From an uncultured Collinsella sp. (GTDB lineage Bacteria > Actinomycetota > Coriobacteriia > Coriobacteriales > Coriobacteriaceae), in assembly GCA_934621295.1 (NCBI GenBank), contig CAKTVB010000005.1, positions 1-64,000 of the forward strand: a stretch of DNA of 64,000 nt, given 5' to 3'. A model generated the notes under the pieces. That model searched no databases, had not been told where the DNA came from, and was given only the letters and a program-made list of their open reading frames with translations. A program made the translations under genes and the position numbers. Within the stretch, counting starts at the first letter, position 1, and the number at the start of each line of letters is the position of its first letter. Of this stretch, positions 35,001 to 43,788 are shown one piece after another.

Positions 35001-35077
35001 TCGTCTGCGCATCCGAAGACCCTGTTGGCCGTTGTTCGTTTAACCATCCGTCTGGATTTGAGAGGAGGGGAGCGTGA
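32057..35077 (+). CDS. addB: AddB-like recombination nuclease subunit
   Basis: Partner of the helicase-nuclease encoded next (GTGA overlap). The C-terminal PD-(D/E)XK nuclease domain is clear: LSASQIESYSSCPLCWFISSRVRP starts it and GRIDRVDVDAEGRAAIIDYK gives the catalytic Asp and Asp-x-Lys. The long N-terminal part has the diffuse features of an AddB/RexB superfamily-1 fold but no GxxGxGKT Walker A motif near its start, so it is probably not an active helicase. At 1006 residues it is somewhat short for AddB. The ATG at 32057 has GGGAGGA upstream. Role: processing of double-strand DNA ends before recombination. Confidence 0.85.
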   Translation: MAVHIRIVDSAAEPVGAELSTISRAVTAHGRVELLTSSFEERETCRRALARAGCGLGVEVTTPAGWIASLWELLGTGTHPVSALQRSLLIADIIASWDPSDLEPLRDTLGTRFLLASMARDFLPYVLDEARMAPASDAEDLVARLLGRYADRLASLGLEEPATAAVRLAHSFADELPACASCVVVRGMQKMPAYLMDLLASVGTEGECIILLAPQQRDAAVCVEEAFAARGVEASIEESSMREPSASVLPAMFLEVAGPHARDRAYAQIISRAAGQACGARSGSDAVVAVVARRPVKAAWQLAERLASQNVQAIAPADARFEETRTGAQFNALSDLVARMRAAAAGEIPDSEWWPAPELSDWLACPLSGCDAWSARVFDKKIRGKRAMGVDAVLSELQSIQTRVTSQRKKLDPDNPWAQVPAVCAEVVQYLMQDRPVSAFKSMLSVAEALPAYALGNADGAVAQEREASMIKMAIGLLMDEARAVDVPQSVATGVLSGLKVGICAKTDEVKTDDGSSDAGDASASRPVARFMTLAAAAAACPGTFDAMVFLDVDAEAYSLAVKEDASTLLGERLAAAPVAIDPAPYQRVLFDRAVRASSGAAILARVTHDRQAKDIYPAAIWTELRARAGAAASVEQTDEGDIVRDLDPSGAVGLDACQVQCLPPQQLSDEATPYVVLRQRNEDGELVARQLSASQIESYSSCPLCWFISSRVRPSSIDADFGNIEKGNFVHDVMFRLHSELLEAGVDRVRPENVPAALSVLHEAFDEVRAEHARGKTTSSGALVPLDAGERAQIDEILPQLERVARYEAGALMPFKPTYLEYSFNGLGVTYAGWPLGGRIDRVDVDAEGRAAIIDYKHRGDVNPFKLKDPTVPLKDGTIPAEDERWLPEHTQSLIYAQAMRRALGLEPAAALYFSTKGRAPAMRGAAAAALVGDKTDESMIPGLRDGFPAAEHGGTMTFEQLLDRVEDAIAQRLDEMAHGVVCASEDPVGRCSFNHPSGFERRGA

Positions 35078-38000
35078 GTACCATGGATCTCTCAACATTG
35101 ATGCCTCAGCAGCGCAAGATTGTGACGACGCTCGATTGCCCTCTGTTCGTGTCGGCGGGCGCCGGTTCGGGCAAGACCTTCACCCTTACCCGCCGCATTC
35201 TGTGGGCGCTCTCCCCGGAGTCCGGTCCCTTTGCCGAGCATCTGGACCAGGTGCTCGCTATCACGTTCACCAAGGACGCTGCGGCAGAGATCCGCGAGCG
35301 CGTGCGCGCTGCCCTCATCGAGGCCGGCATGGCCGAGGAGGCCCTGACGGTCGACGATTCTTGGATCTCGACCATTCATGGCATGTGCTCTCGTATTCTG
35401 CGCACCCATGCTCTTGAGCTGGGCATCGACCCTGCATTTGAAGTGCTGGAAGAGGGCCCGGCCGCGGTCCTTATGGACCGTGCGGTGGAACACGTGCTCT
35501 CTGCCGCCCGCGATGAGCGCGGCGATGGCGCCGATCCTTTCGCTGAGCTCAAGACCTGGTATCCGCTCTATGGCGAGATCGGTCCTTCCGGTAGCGAGAT
35601 GGGAACCTCGGCGCGCTCCCTGGTGCGTCGCCTGCTCGAGGTCTCCTGTGCGCTTCCGCATGGCATGGATGACATCCATATCGTGCGTGCGCAGGCGGAT
35701 TTGAGTAGCCTTGCCGATGCGTACCGCCCCTGCTTGGAGGCGAGCCCCGGTGCCGCCGAGTGCGCACGAACGGCACTCGCCGCCATCGACGCCTTCGAGG
35801 CGAGCGAGAAGACCATGGCGGACCTTGGTGCTTGCATGCTGGCCTGCTCCGCTCCGCGTGCGAGCAAGGCGTTTCCCAAAGACCAGGTTTTGCTTCTTAA
35901 GGCCGAGGCGGCAGATAGCTTTATCAACGCGATGGTTGCGGTGGGCTCTGCCGCGACGGGGCAGCTCTTTGAGCTCGCTCGCCGCGTCGAGGCCGAGTAC
36001 CGCGAACTTAAGCGCGCTGCGGGCGGTCTGGACAACAACGACCTTCTGCGCATGACCCACGAGGCCCTGCGCGATTACCCTTCAGTGCGTTCGGCTTACG
36101 AGAACCGTTTCAAACTCGTGATGATTGACGAATTTCAAGATACCGACCAACAGCAGGTCGACCTCATCTCCTATCTCACGGGCGAGGACGGCCGCGCGCT
36201 ATGCACCGTTGGCGATGCCCAGCAGTCGATCTATCGTTTTCGCGGTGCCGATGTCGAAGTGTTTCGTCGTCAGGAGCGCTCGATTGCCCAGGCGGCCGGC
36301 AACGACGTCTCGCCCTCCCAAGGGCGCATCGTCAAGCTCGTGCGCAACTTCCGCAGTCACGCTCAGATTCTGGAATATGTGGCGCGTGTCTTTGATGGCG
36401 AACAGGGCGGCTTGATGCGCGACTTCCTGGATCTGGAAGCGCATGACGGCAGGCGCGATGCGCTGGTTGCGGCGGACGTTTCTCGTCGTCAGGCGATTTT
36501 CGTTGCCGGCGGCACCTCAGAGGAGCGCATTGATGTCAAAGCGGCGACGATTGCGGCTCGCTTTAAAGAGCTTGCCGATAAGGGTCAGCCCGTGGGTGGC
36601 ATGGTGCTGCTTTTGGGCGGCATGACCTTTGCCGACCGCTACGCCGCCGCATTCCGCGCCCAGGGGCTCGATTGCGTGATCTCGGGCGGCTCGGTGTTCG
36701 CGAGCGCGCCCGAGGTGTCCGCCGTCCGTGCGCTTGTCTGCGCGCTTGCGAATCCTGCAGACACCGCCCAAGGGCTCTCGCCGTTGCTCGCATCTCCGAT
36801 GTTCGCACTTGGTGTCGAGGAGTTTTTGGCTCTCGCTACCACCTATGACCCCGAGACGGGCGAGACGCGCCGCCGCAACCTGGATGCGGGCATCGCATCT
36901 GACGACGATGCACCCGGTTTTGGCGACCTCCCCCTGCTTCGACGCGCACGGCAGGTGCTCCGCTACGCTTTTGCACGCGTGGGGCGCGATTCCTTTACCC
37001 GGATTGCGCGCGATGCGATCAACGCCTCGGGATGGTTTGTTCGCCTGGCGCAGCGCGGTCCCGAGGGGCGTGCCGTCGCCGCCAACGTGCTCAAGGCCCT
37101 CGATGCCCTGCAGGATGCAGAAGATGCCCTCGGCAATGCCCCGCGACAGATCGCGGGCGCATTCGACGCGTTTTTGGCGGGCAAGGAAGCTCCCGGTGCT
37201 CTGAATGAGGGCGACGCCTCGGCGGTCCGTATTATGACGGTGCATGCCTCGAAGGGCTTGGAGTTCCCGGTTGTCGCGGTGGCAGATTGCTATAGCATCC
37301 ATGCCAATTCTTCTCGCATGCAGATGCGCCGTGCAGCCGATCATGCCGACGTTTCGCTGCTGCCCAGTCGTTTTGCGGGCGGTCGCACGGCGGACGGGAC
37401 GTTTGTCGCAAGCGCCGATGTCGAGAAGGCCTTCAATAAGTATTTCCGCGGCAGCGTCTCTTCTCCTGCATGGCTTGACCCTGAGCTTATGGACGATGTT
37501 TGCGCTACGGATTCTGCCGCGGGCGAGTTTGTTGCCATGCGCGAGGAAGACGAGGCGGCCTCGCTCGAGGAGCGCGCGCGTCTGCTCTATGTTGCCATGA
37601 CGCGTGCCCGCGAGGTGCTCATCTTGGCGCTCGATGCGGGTGCGGGAACGGCGCGCAAGGCAGGCAAGGTTGCGGAGCTCAAGTTCAACGAGGACCGTGA
37701 CCTTACCGCTGCCGTGCTCGATCGCATTTTGCCCAAGGGTATAGCGGACCTTGCCCAGGATCGCCTGGTGTTCGAGGGCTCTCGAAAGGGCGATTTCGCC
37801 TTCATTCCGCTAGGGGATTTTTCCTACGGTGAGTCTCGCTACATCGATATGACCGACGAGCTTGCAGCTACAGAGGATGCGTCTGAGCCCGATACAGCTT
37901 CCCTTCCCAATGACGGCGGTCCGCTTGATACCTTTACCCTTGCGTATCCCGAGCATCATCGTCTTCGCTCAACCGTCGCTCCGCGCGCGGCGCGTGATTC

Positions 38001-38718
38001 CTATAGCTACTCCTCGATGGCGGCAACGCTTGATGAAGAAGGGGAGGATCGCTTGCCCTCGCAGGGGTCGAACCTCGTGTTTATCCCTCGGGCAGATGCG
38101 CTTGACGACCTGACGGGGGACGCGCTCGAAGAAACGCTCGCTTCTTCCGACGTCGCCTCGTCGCGATCGCTCTTGCGCGAGGGCGATCCCTTTGCGCTCG
38201 GTTCGGCATTTCATGCTGCCGCACAATGGCTGATCGAGACGGGCGCCGCATCGTTGCCCGCCGCTCGCGCAGAGGCGCTGTGCTCGTACTGGAAGGTGTC
38301 GGACTCACAGCGCACTCGCTTCGATGCCGCGATTGAGCTTTGGGCCGCGTCGGACGTGCGCGCGGAGCTACTTAGCTGGCCGCGCGTCTTGGCCGAGGTC
38401 CCGTTTTTCTCGCTTGGTCTCGATGACGAGGAGCTCCGCCAGCGCTTTGGCAGCTTTGCGGAGGGTGCGATCGATGCTTTGGCTTACGATCCAGCGGACC
38501 CTTCCCGTGCGCTGGTTATCGACTACAAGACGGGCGGCTCTCCGGACGAGACTTCAAGCGAGCTGCAGGAAAAGCACGCCCTGCAGGCGCGCATTTACGC
38601 CGATGTCCTGCACCGTGCGGGCTTTGCCGAGGTAACGCTCAAGTTTGTGCGCGTTGAGGTCGAGGACCCTCAGGTGCCGGGGCAGCCGCAGGTTGTGACG
38701 TATCGCTTGCAGGCTTAA
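35074..38718 (+). CDS. addA: AddA-like helicase-nuclease (UvrD/Rep superfamily)
   Basis: Superfamily-1A helicase with C-terminal nuclease, 1214 residues, the size of AddA. Motifs: SAGAGSGKTFTLTRRIL (Walker A), LAITFTKDAAAEIRERV, VMIDEFQDTDQQQVDLI, VGDAQQSIYRFRGADVEVF, RNFRSHAQIL, MTVHASKGLEFPVV, LLYVAMTRAREVLIL. Nuclease part: LGSAFHAAAQWL, then ALVIDYKTGGSPDE and an ALQARIYA motif. The start is GTG at 35074, overlapping the addB stop as GTGA, with GAGGAGGGG upstream; an ATG three codons later is less well spaced. The stop overlaps the stop of the convergent LysR gene by four bases (TTAA). Confidence 0.94.
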   Translation: MSTMDLSTLMPQQRKIVTTLDCPLFVSAGAGSGKTFTLTRRILWALSPESGPFAEHLDQVLAITFTKDAAAEIRERVRAALIEAGMAEEALTVDDSWISTIHGMCSRILRTHALELGIDPAFEVLEEGPAAVLMDRAVEHVLSAARDERGDGADPFAELKTWYPLYGEIGPSGSEMGTSARSLVRRLLEVSCALPHGMDDIHIVRAQADLSSLADAYRPCLEASPGAAECARTALAAIDAFEASEKTMADLGACMLACSAPRASKAFPKDQVLLLKAEAADSFINAMVAVGSAATGQLFELARRVEAEYRELKRAAGGLDNNDLLRMTHEALRDYPSVRSAYENRFKLVMIDEFQDTDQQQVDLISYLTGEDGRALCTVGDAQQSIYRFRGADVEVFRRQERSIAQAAGNDVSPSQGRIVKLVRNFRSHAQILEYVARVFDGEQGGLMRDFLDLEAHDGRRDALVAADVSRRQAIFVAGGTSEERIDVKAATIAARFKELADKGQPVGGMVLLLGGMTFADRYAAAFRAQGLDCVISGGSVFASAPEVSAVRALVCALANPADTAQGLSPLLASPMFALGVEEFLALATTYDPETGETRRRNLDAGIASDDDAPGFGDLPLLRRARQVLRYAFARVGRDSFTRIARDAINASGWFVRLAQRGPEGRAVAANVLKALDALQDAEDALGNAPRQIAGAFDAFLAGKEAPGALNEGDASAVRIMTVHASKGLEFPVVAVADCYSIHANSSRMQMRRAADHADVSLLPSRFAGGRTADGTFVASADVEKAFNKYFRGSVSSPAWLDPELMDDVCATDSAAGEFVAMREEDEAASLEERARLLYVAMTRAREVLILALDAGAGTARKAGKVAELKFNEDRDLTAAVLDRILPKGIADLAQDRLVFEGSRKGDFAFIPLGDFSYGESRYIDMTDELAATEDASEPDTASLPNDGGPLDTFTLAYPEHHRLRSTVAPRAARDSYSYSSMAATLDEEGEDRLPSQGSNLVFIPRADALDDLTGDALEETLASSDVASSRSLLREGDPFALGSAFHAAAQWLIETGAASLPAARAEALCSYWKVSDSQRTRFDAAIELWAASDVRAELLSWPRVLAEVPFFSLGLDDEELRQRFGSFAEGAIDALAYDPADPSRALVIDYKTGGSPDETSSELQEKHALQARIYADVLHRAGFAEVTLKFVRVEVEDPQVPGQPQVVTYRLQA

Positions 38719-39662
38719 GCGTCCGCGCTGTCCTCGGCAATCAAAACCGCTCCGTTGCGGTCGGCATCGGCGATGATGCGTCGCAGCTCGGAGAGGTATT
38801 GCGTAAGGATCGGCGCGGGTCGGCGCTCATCGTGCACGATGTAGCCCACGAGCATGTGGGCATCCTCCGCAAGCGGGATGCTCGCCATGCCCGACTGCAT
38901 CTCGGTCGAGAGCACGCCGGTAGACAGCGCGTAGCCGTTTGATGTGGTGAGCAGGTTCGTGAGCGTGCCGCGGTCCGACACGCGGATGTTGCGGGCACAG
39001 GGGATATACGAGTACGGCTCCTCGGAAAAGTAGAACGAGTTGGATGTTCCCTGCTCAAAGCTGTAGCGCGTATAGGGTGCGAGGTCTTCAAGGCAGATGG
39101 AGGGCCTCGCTGCGAGCGGATGATGCTCGCTTACAAATACGTGGACGCGCGCGTTGAAGAGCGGATGAAAGCTCACGCGCGCGTCGGCAAACGCCTTCTC
39201 CAGTACACGGCGATTGAAATCGTCGAGGTAGAGGATCCCCACCTCGCTGCGAAACGCGCGCACGTCATCGATAATCTGCGCCGTCGTGGTCTCGCGCATA
39301 GTGAACTCGAACTTCTCGTCATCGCATGCCTCGACCACATTGATGAACGCCTGCACCGAGAAGGCGTAATGCTGTGCCGAGACGGCAAGGCGCGCCTGCG
39401 GAGCCTCATTGTGCTCATAGCGCGCTTCGAGCATGTTTGCCTGCTCGACCACCTGGCGTGCGTAGCCCAAGAGCTCGGTGCCGTCGGCGGTTAGCATAAC
39501 GCCGCGGCTGCTGCGTGTGAAGATCGATATCCCCAGTTCCCCTTCGAGCGATTTGACGGCGCTCGAGATGTTCGATTGTGCGGTATAGAGGTTTTGGGCT
39601 GCGGCATTGATGGAGCCGCTCTCGGCCACCGCAATGAGGAAGCGCAGTTGCTGCAGAGTCAT
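38715..39662 (-). CDS. LysR-family transcription regulator (divergent to metY)
   Basis: N-terminal helix-turn-helix MTLQQLRFLIAVAESGSINAAAQNLYTAQSNISSAVKSLEGELGISIFTRSSRGVMLT, then an effector-binding domain. It is divergent from metY, so it is likely to control that gene and sulphur or methionine metabolism; the effector is not visible. The ATG at 39662 has GAAAGGAT upstream, and an in-frame earlier ATG is less likely. Its 3' end overlaps the addA stop codon on the other strand. Confidence 0.9.
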   Translation of the reverse strand: MTLQQLRFLIAVAESGSINAAAQNLYTAQSNISSAVKSLEGELGISIFTRSSRGVMLTADGTELLGYARQVVEQANMLEARYEHNEAPQARLAVSAQHYAFSVQAFINVVEACDDEKFEFTMRETTTAQIIDDVRAFRSEVGILYLDDFNRRVLEKAFADARVSFHPLFNARVHVFVSEHHPLAARPSICLEDLAPYTRYSFEQGTSNSFYFSEEPYSYIPCARNIRVSDRGTLTNLLTTSNGYALSTGVLSTEMQSGMASIPLAEDAHMLVGYIVHDERRPAPILTQYLSELRRIIADADRNGAVLIAEDSADA

Positions 39663-39785
39663 GAATATCCTTTCGCTCACGTTGTTATCTATTATAACGA
39701 TAACTGGCTACCATATTTTAGTGATTGACGTGAGGGTGCGACGATTTTACTATGCTAAACATACCAAGCCGATAGGGAATTGGCC

Positions 39786-39936
39786 CTGCGGAGATCGAGT
39801 TAGAGGGGAGGACCCGCAGATGTGTCAGGCCGAACGAATGCACAGCTCCCGGTTGCTGCGCACGCTGAGGACGACCCGCGACTCGCGAATGTCCCGATAG
39901 CGCCATGCGACCGGGAGCGTTAACGCCCCGTCTTTT
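39786..39936 (+). promoter_or_regulatory. Structured leader with possible terminator switch before metY
   Basis: Within the 315-base gap before metY, three stems are seen: CTGCGG/CCGCAG (39786-39791 with 39814-39819), GCTCCCGGT/ACCGGGAGC (39845-39853 with 39910-39918), and a terminator-like hairpin GGG-A-GCG-TTAA-CGC-CCC (39913-39929) followed by GTCTTTTC. The second and third share bases 39913-39918 and so exclude each other, as in a riboswitch or attenuator. The sequence did not match the SAM-I, SAM-IV, SAH, T-box or cobalamin consensus as I know them. Confidence 0.5.
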
Positions 39937-39977
39937 CTTCCTGCGCTTTCGCGCCGATTTTGTTTAAGGAGAACATC

Positions 39978-41285
39978 ATGTCCCAGTTCGTCAACAATCC
40001 CGAGCACACTTTTGGTTTCGATACCCTCCAGCTGCACGTTGGTCAGGAGACCGCCGATCCCGCATCCGATGCTCGCGCGGTGCCCATCTATCAGACCACG
40101 AGCTATGTTTTCCGTAACTCCAAGCACGCCGCCGACCGTTTTGGCCTGGCCGATGCCGGCAACATCTACGGTCGTCTGACCAACTCGACCCAGGGCGTCT
40201 TCGAGGATCGTATTGCTGCGCTCGAGGGTGGCGTGGCTGGTCTCGCCGTTGCATCCGGCGCCGCTGCCATCACTTATGCCATCCAGGCACTCGCCCAGGC
40301 CGGCGACCACGTGGTCGCTCAGAAGACCATCTACGGCGGTTCCTACAACCTGCTTGAGCACACGCTTTCTCAGTTTGGCATCGAGACCACGTTTGTCGAT
40401 GCCCATAACCTCGAGGAGGTCGAGGGCGCGATTCAGGACAACACCACGCTTGTTTATCTGGAGACCCTGGGCAACCCCAACTCCGATATTCCCAACATCG
40501 ATGCAATCTCCGAGATCGCACACAAGCACGGCCTGCCGGTTGTTGTGGACAACACCTTTGGTACTCCGTACCTGTTCCGTCCGCTAGAGCATGGCGCGAA
40601 CGTTGTCGTTCACTCGGCTACGAAGTTCATCGGCGGCCACGGCACCTCGCTCGGTGGCGTGATCGTCGACGGCGGCAACTTTGACTGGAAGGCTTCTGGC
40701 AAGTATCCGCAGCTCGCCGATCCCAACCCCTCCTATCATGGCATCTCTTTTGTCGACGCTGTGGGTGCGGCTGCGTTTGCAACTTACATTCGCGCTATTC
40801 TGCTGCGCGACGAGGGCGCTTGCATCTCGCCGTTCAACGCATTCCTGCTGCTCCAGGGCACCGAGACGCTCTCCCTGCGCGTTGACCGCCATGTGGAGAA
40901 CACCAAGAAGGTCGTCGAGTTCCTGAGCCAGGACCCGCACGTTGCCTCCGTCAACCACCCGAGTCTGCCCGATCATCCCGATCATGAGCTTTACCAGCGC
41001 TATTTCCCCAACGGCGGTGCCTCGATCTTCACGTTCGAGATCAAGGGCGGCCAGGAGGCAGCTTGGAAGTTCATCGACAACCTGCAGATCTTCTCCCTGC
41101 TTGCCAACGTTGCCGATGTGAAGAGCCTGGCGATTCACCCTGCAACCACCACGCACTCCCAGCTCACCGAGGCCGAGCTCGCCGACCAGGGCATCACCCC
41201 TTCGACGATTCGCCTCTCCATCGGCACCGAGAACGCCGAGGACATCATCTGGGACCTCAGCCAGGCCTTCGCCAAGCTCGACTAA
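39978..41285 (+). CDS. metY: O-acetylhomoserine sulfhydrylase / aminocarboxypropyltransferase
   Basis: PLP enzyme of methionine synthesis that joins O-acetylhomoserine with sulphide (or methanethiol). It begins FGFDTLQLHVGQE and contains RLTNSTQGVFEDRIAALEGG, the PLP lysine motif VVHSATKFIGGHGTSLGGVIVDGG, SLLANVADVKSLAIHPATTTHSQL and the end TIRLSIGTENAEDIIWDL. These mark the MetY class rather than MetB. Length 435, normal. AAGGAG lies eight bases before the ATG. A structured leader and a divergent LysR gene suggest two layers of control. Confidence 0.95.
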   Translation: MSQFVNNPEHTFGFDTLQLHVGQETADPASDARAVPIYQTTSYVFRNSKHAADRFGLADAGNIYGRLTNSTQGVFEDRIAALEGGVAGLAVASGAAAITYAIQALAQAGDHVVAQKTIYGGSYNLLEHTLSQFGIETTFVDAHNLEEVEGAIQDNTTLVYLETLGNPNSDIPNIDAISEIAHKHGLPVVVDNTFGTPYLFRPLEHGANVVVHSATKFIGGHGTSLGGVIVDGGNFDWKASGKYPQLADPNPSYHGISFVDAVGAAAFATYIRAILLRDEGACISPFNAFLLLQGTETLSLRVDRHVENTKKVVEFLSQDPHVASVNHPSLPDHPDHELYQRYFPNGGASIFTFEIKGGQEAAWKFIDNLQIFSLLANVADVKSLAIHPATTTHSQLTEAELADQGITPSTIRLSIGTENAEDIIWDLSQAFAKLD

Positions 41286-41297
41286 CGTGACAAAAAA

Positions 41298-41327
41298 TCG
41301 ACAGGTTTATTTTGTCACATCTTCACG
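41298..41327. repeat. Single arm of the family D repeat after metY
   Basis: Thirty bases identical to the minus strand of 31431-31460, the right arm of the palindrome after proA. Here the facing arm is absent. The short nested hairpin (GTGACAAAA at 41287-41295 with TTTTGTCAC ending at 41318) is kept. It begins 13 bases after the metY stop, the same type of place as at proA. Confidence 0.8.
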
Positions 41328-41350
41328 TTTTCATCACATTTTATAAGTAA

Positions 41351-41388
41351 AGCCGGGTGCCCTCGTACGTGCGGGGCATCCGGCTTTT
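41351..41388 (+). terminator. Intrinsic terminator after metY
   Basis: Stem GCCGGGTGCC/GGCATCCGGC (one G-U pair) with a 12-base loop, followed by TTTTGCG. Confidence 0.82.
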
Positions 41389-41422
41389 GCGTGGGCGGCG
41401 GATTTGCCGTGGGTTTGACGTG

Positions 41423-42334
41423 CTACCAGGAGGATTCGATTTCACGAACGCGCGCGAGCAGCCAGCGATTTTGAGGCACCAGCAAGCCGTGATGCTCGGC
41501 ACGATCGATGATGGTGCCGGCGAAAAGCGCCACCTCGGTGGGCTTGCGATTGATGCGATCTTGGGCCATCGAGGGCATGCCGTTAGGGTCAAGCCCGGCG
41601 ACGATATCGACCATCTCGTTAAGATCATCTTCTGTAAGGGCGATTCCTTCGGCGTTGGCAACGGCCTTGGCCTCGCGCATGGCAGCGATGAGGCAGCGGT
41701 TTTGCTCGTTGTCCGCAAGGGCGCTCCCGTACGTGCCGCCATATACCATGCACGTCTGGTTGATGCCCACGTTCATCATGAGTTTTGTCCACATGCGGCG
41801 GCGAATGTCCTGCTCTACCGTGTGGGAGATGCCCGCGCGTTCGAGCAGCTCGGCGATATCCTCAACAACGCCCGGCTCGGTGTGCGGCGCTGCACCCAGG
41901 CGAATCTCGCCCGGGTGGGTGAACGCGAGAGCATTGTCGATAAAGACGGCGTCCATGCCCTGCGTAATGGCAAGGACGAGGTGCTTCCAACCGTAGCGCG
42001 CGGCGATGGCCTCTTCGCTAGTCACGCCGTTGAGTAGCGAGATGATATGCGTTTCGGGGCCCACGAGGCCACCCATGCAGTCGATGGCCTCTTCTAGCCC
42101 CGTTGCCTTGACGGCGAGGATGATAAGGTCAACAGGCCTCGCTTGACTTGCGGGGATGGTAATAAAGTTCTGCTTCTCCCCGTTGATGAGAATTTGTTCG
42201 TCGCGGTGGCGCAGGTAGCGCTCCTCGTCCATCACATACTCAAGGCGCTCGCGCCCAATCGCCTGTGCGATCTTGCTGCCGTGGAGTAGTCCCACGGCTC
42301 CCTTTCCGATGATGGCGACGGTTTCGATGCGCAT
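41423..42334 (-). CDS. panE: 2-dehydropantoate 2-reductase family protein
   Basis: NADPH-dependent reduction of ketopantoate to pantoate for coenzyme A synthesis. N-terminal Rossmann motif ETVAIIGKGAVGLLHG, then LIILAVKATGLEEAID, LLNGVTSEEAIAARYGW, and the C-terminal domain with MWTKLMMNVGINQTCM (catalytic lysine) and MPSMAQDRINRKPTEV. At 303 residues it matches ApbA/PanE. Paralogues with other substrates exist, so the symbol is tentative. GAGAGGAA lies before the ATG at 42334. It is divergent from the aldo-keto reductase gene. Confidence 0.88.
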   Translation of the reverse strand: MRIETVAIIGKGAVGLLHGSKIAQAIGRERLEYVMDEERYLRHRDEQILINGEKQNFITIPASQARPVDLIILAVKATGLEEAIDCMGGLVGPETHIISLLNGVTSEEAIAARYGWKHLVLAITQGMDAVFIDNALAFTHPGEIRLGAAPHTEPGVVEDIAELLERAGISHTVEQDIRRRMWTKLMMNVGINQTCMVYGGTYGSALADNEQNRCLIAAMREAKAVANAEGIALTEDDLNEMVDIVAGLDPNGMPSMAQDRINRKPTEVALFAGTIIDRAEHHGLLVPQNRWLLARVREIESSW

Positions 42335-42476
42335 GCGGGTTCCTCTCGGTTGGGGTGGGATTCGCGTCCGTCTATGATAGCGCCGCCGTGTCCGTTCGCT
42401 GCGGTGAAGCGCGCAGGTTAACACTTCGCTGCGCCGCGGTATGATACTGACCGATGATGACGAAGAAAGGATGCGC

Positions 42477-43682
42477 ATGCAGTACAGGATAGACCCCGCA
42501 AGCGGCAACAGACTTTCTGCTCTGGGTCTGGGGTGCATGCGTTTCCCGGGTTATCAATTGGGTAGACCGGATGCAAAGGCAGCGGAGGATATTATCTCCT
42601 GTGCTGTTGAGCGCGGCATCAACTACTTGGATACGGCGTACCTGTATCCCGGCAATGAGGCTTGTGTGGGCGCGGTGCTCGAGAAACTTGGTCTGCGCGA
42701 TGACGTCTACATTGCAACCAAGCTTCCCCATGCTTCGTGCAAGAGTTTCGAGGACTTCAATCGTTTCTTTAACGAGCAGCTCAAGCGCCTGCGAACGGAC
42801 CATATCGACTACTACCTCATGCACAATATCACGAGCCCCGCGCAATGGGAGCGCGTGGTGGCGTTGGGTATCGAAGATTGGATTGCGCGCCAGAAACAGG
42901 CGGGCCGCATTCGGCAGATCGGCTTCTCGTATCATGGCTCCGCCGACGATTTTCCGCGCATGCTCGATGCATATGACTGGGATTTTGTTCAGGTGCAATA
43001 TAACTATGCCAACGAGTGCTATCAGGCGGGTACTGCCGGCGTGATGGAGGCCCATGCGCGCGGCCTTGCCGTGTTTGTGATGGAGCCACTTTTGGGTGGC
43101 CGTCTGGTGGATAAGCTGCCGCGCGCGGCTCAGGATATCCTGAAAAAGGAGTGCGATGGCCATCTTCAGACGCCAGCCGATTGGGGTTTGAGCTGGGTGT
43201 GGAATCATCCGCAGGTCACTATGCTGCTTTCGGGCATGGCGACACCCGAACAGGTAGATCAAAATGCCGCGATTGCCAGCGTTGCCCAGGCCGAAGCCCT
43301 GACATCCGCTCAGCTTGAGACTATCGCTCGCGTGGTCGAGGTCTTCGAGCGCTTTAACCGCGTGCCCTGCACGGGCTGCAACTACTGCATGCCCTGCCCG
43401 CAGGGGATCAATATTCCCGGGTGTTTTGCCGCCTATAACGCCAGTTTTGCCTACGGTCGTTGGACGGGCCTTTCGCAGTATTTCACCGCGAGTGCGGTGC
43501 GAACTTCTTCTCCCAAGCTGGTGAGCAACTGCATTCGCTGCGGCAAGTGTGCCCGCCATTGTCCGCAGCAGATCGATATCCCTGCACGGCTCGATGATGT
43601 GCGTCGCCGTCTTCAGCCGGGGCCCGTCGACCTGGCCCTTCGCATCATGGCTCGGCATCGGTGTGATGACGGCTCGCAGTAA
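42477..43682 (+). CDS. Aldo/keto reductase with C-terminal ferredoxin-type clusters
   Basis: The N-terminal 280 residues form an aldo-keto reductase barrel (SALGLGCMRFPGY, NYLDTAYLYPGNEACVG, DYYLMHNI, IGFSYHG, FVMEPLLGGRLV). The C-terminal part carries two Fe4S4 motifs: CTGCNYCMPCPQGINIPGCF and CIRCGKCARHCPQQIDIP. This fused form is common in anaerobes and probably transfers electrons through the clusters; the substrate is unknown. The ATG at 42477 has GAAAGG at correct spacing; TATGAT near 42440 may be the -10. Confidence 0.92.
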   Translation: MQYRIDPASGNRLSALGLGCMRFPGYQLGRPDAKAAEDIISCAVERGINYLDTAYLYPGNEACVGAVLEKLGLRDDVYIATKLPHASCKSFEDFNRFFNEQLKRLRTDHIDYYLMHNITSPAQWERVVALGIEDWIARQKQAGRIRQIGFSYHGSADDFPRMLDAYDWDFVQVQYNYANECYQAGTAGVMEAHARGLAVFVMEPLLGGRLVDKLPRAAQDILKKECDGHLQTPADWGLSWVWNHPQVTMLLSGMATPEQVDQNAAIASVAQAEALTSAQLETIARVVEVFERFNRVPCTGCNYCMPCPQGINIPGCFAAYNASFAYGRWTGLSQYFTASAVRTSSPKLVSNCIRCGKCARHCPQQIDIPARLDDVRRRLQPGPVDLALRIMARHRCDDGSQ

Positions 43683-43788
43683 TTGCAAGGTGGCGTGAGG
43701 GTCTGGTGCTGGGGTCGCGCGGGGGTGGGGCGGGCAGCTGCTGTGGAGCTGCCTGCGTCCGCCATGCCGATAGCGATGACGACGGGGA

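Noticed and set aside
39663..39977. SAM-I, SAM-IV, SAH, T-box or cobalamin leader before metY
   Set aside because: None of the core consensus words I know could be placed with the right pairing, so I report only an unclassified structured leader.
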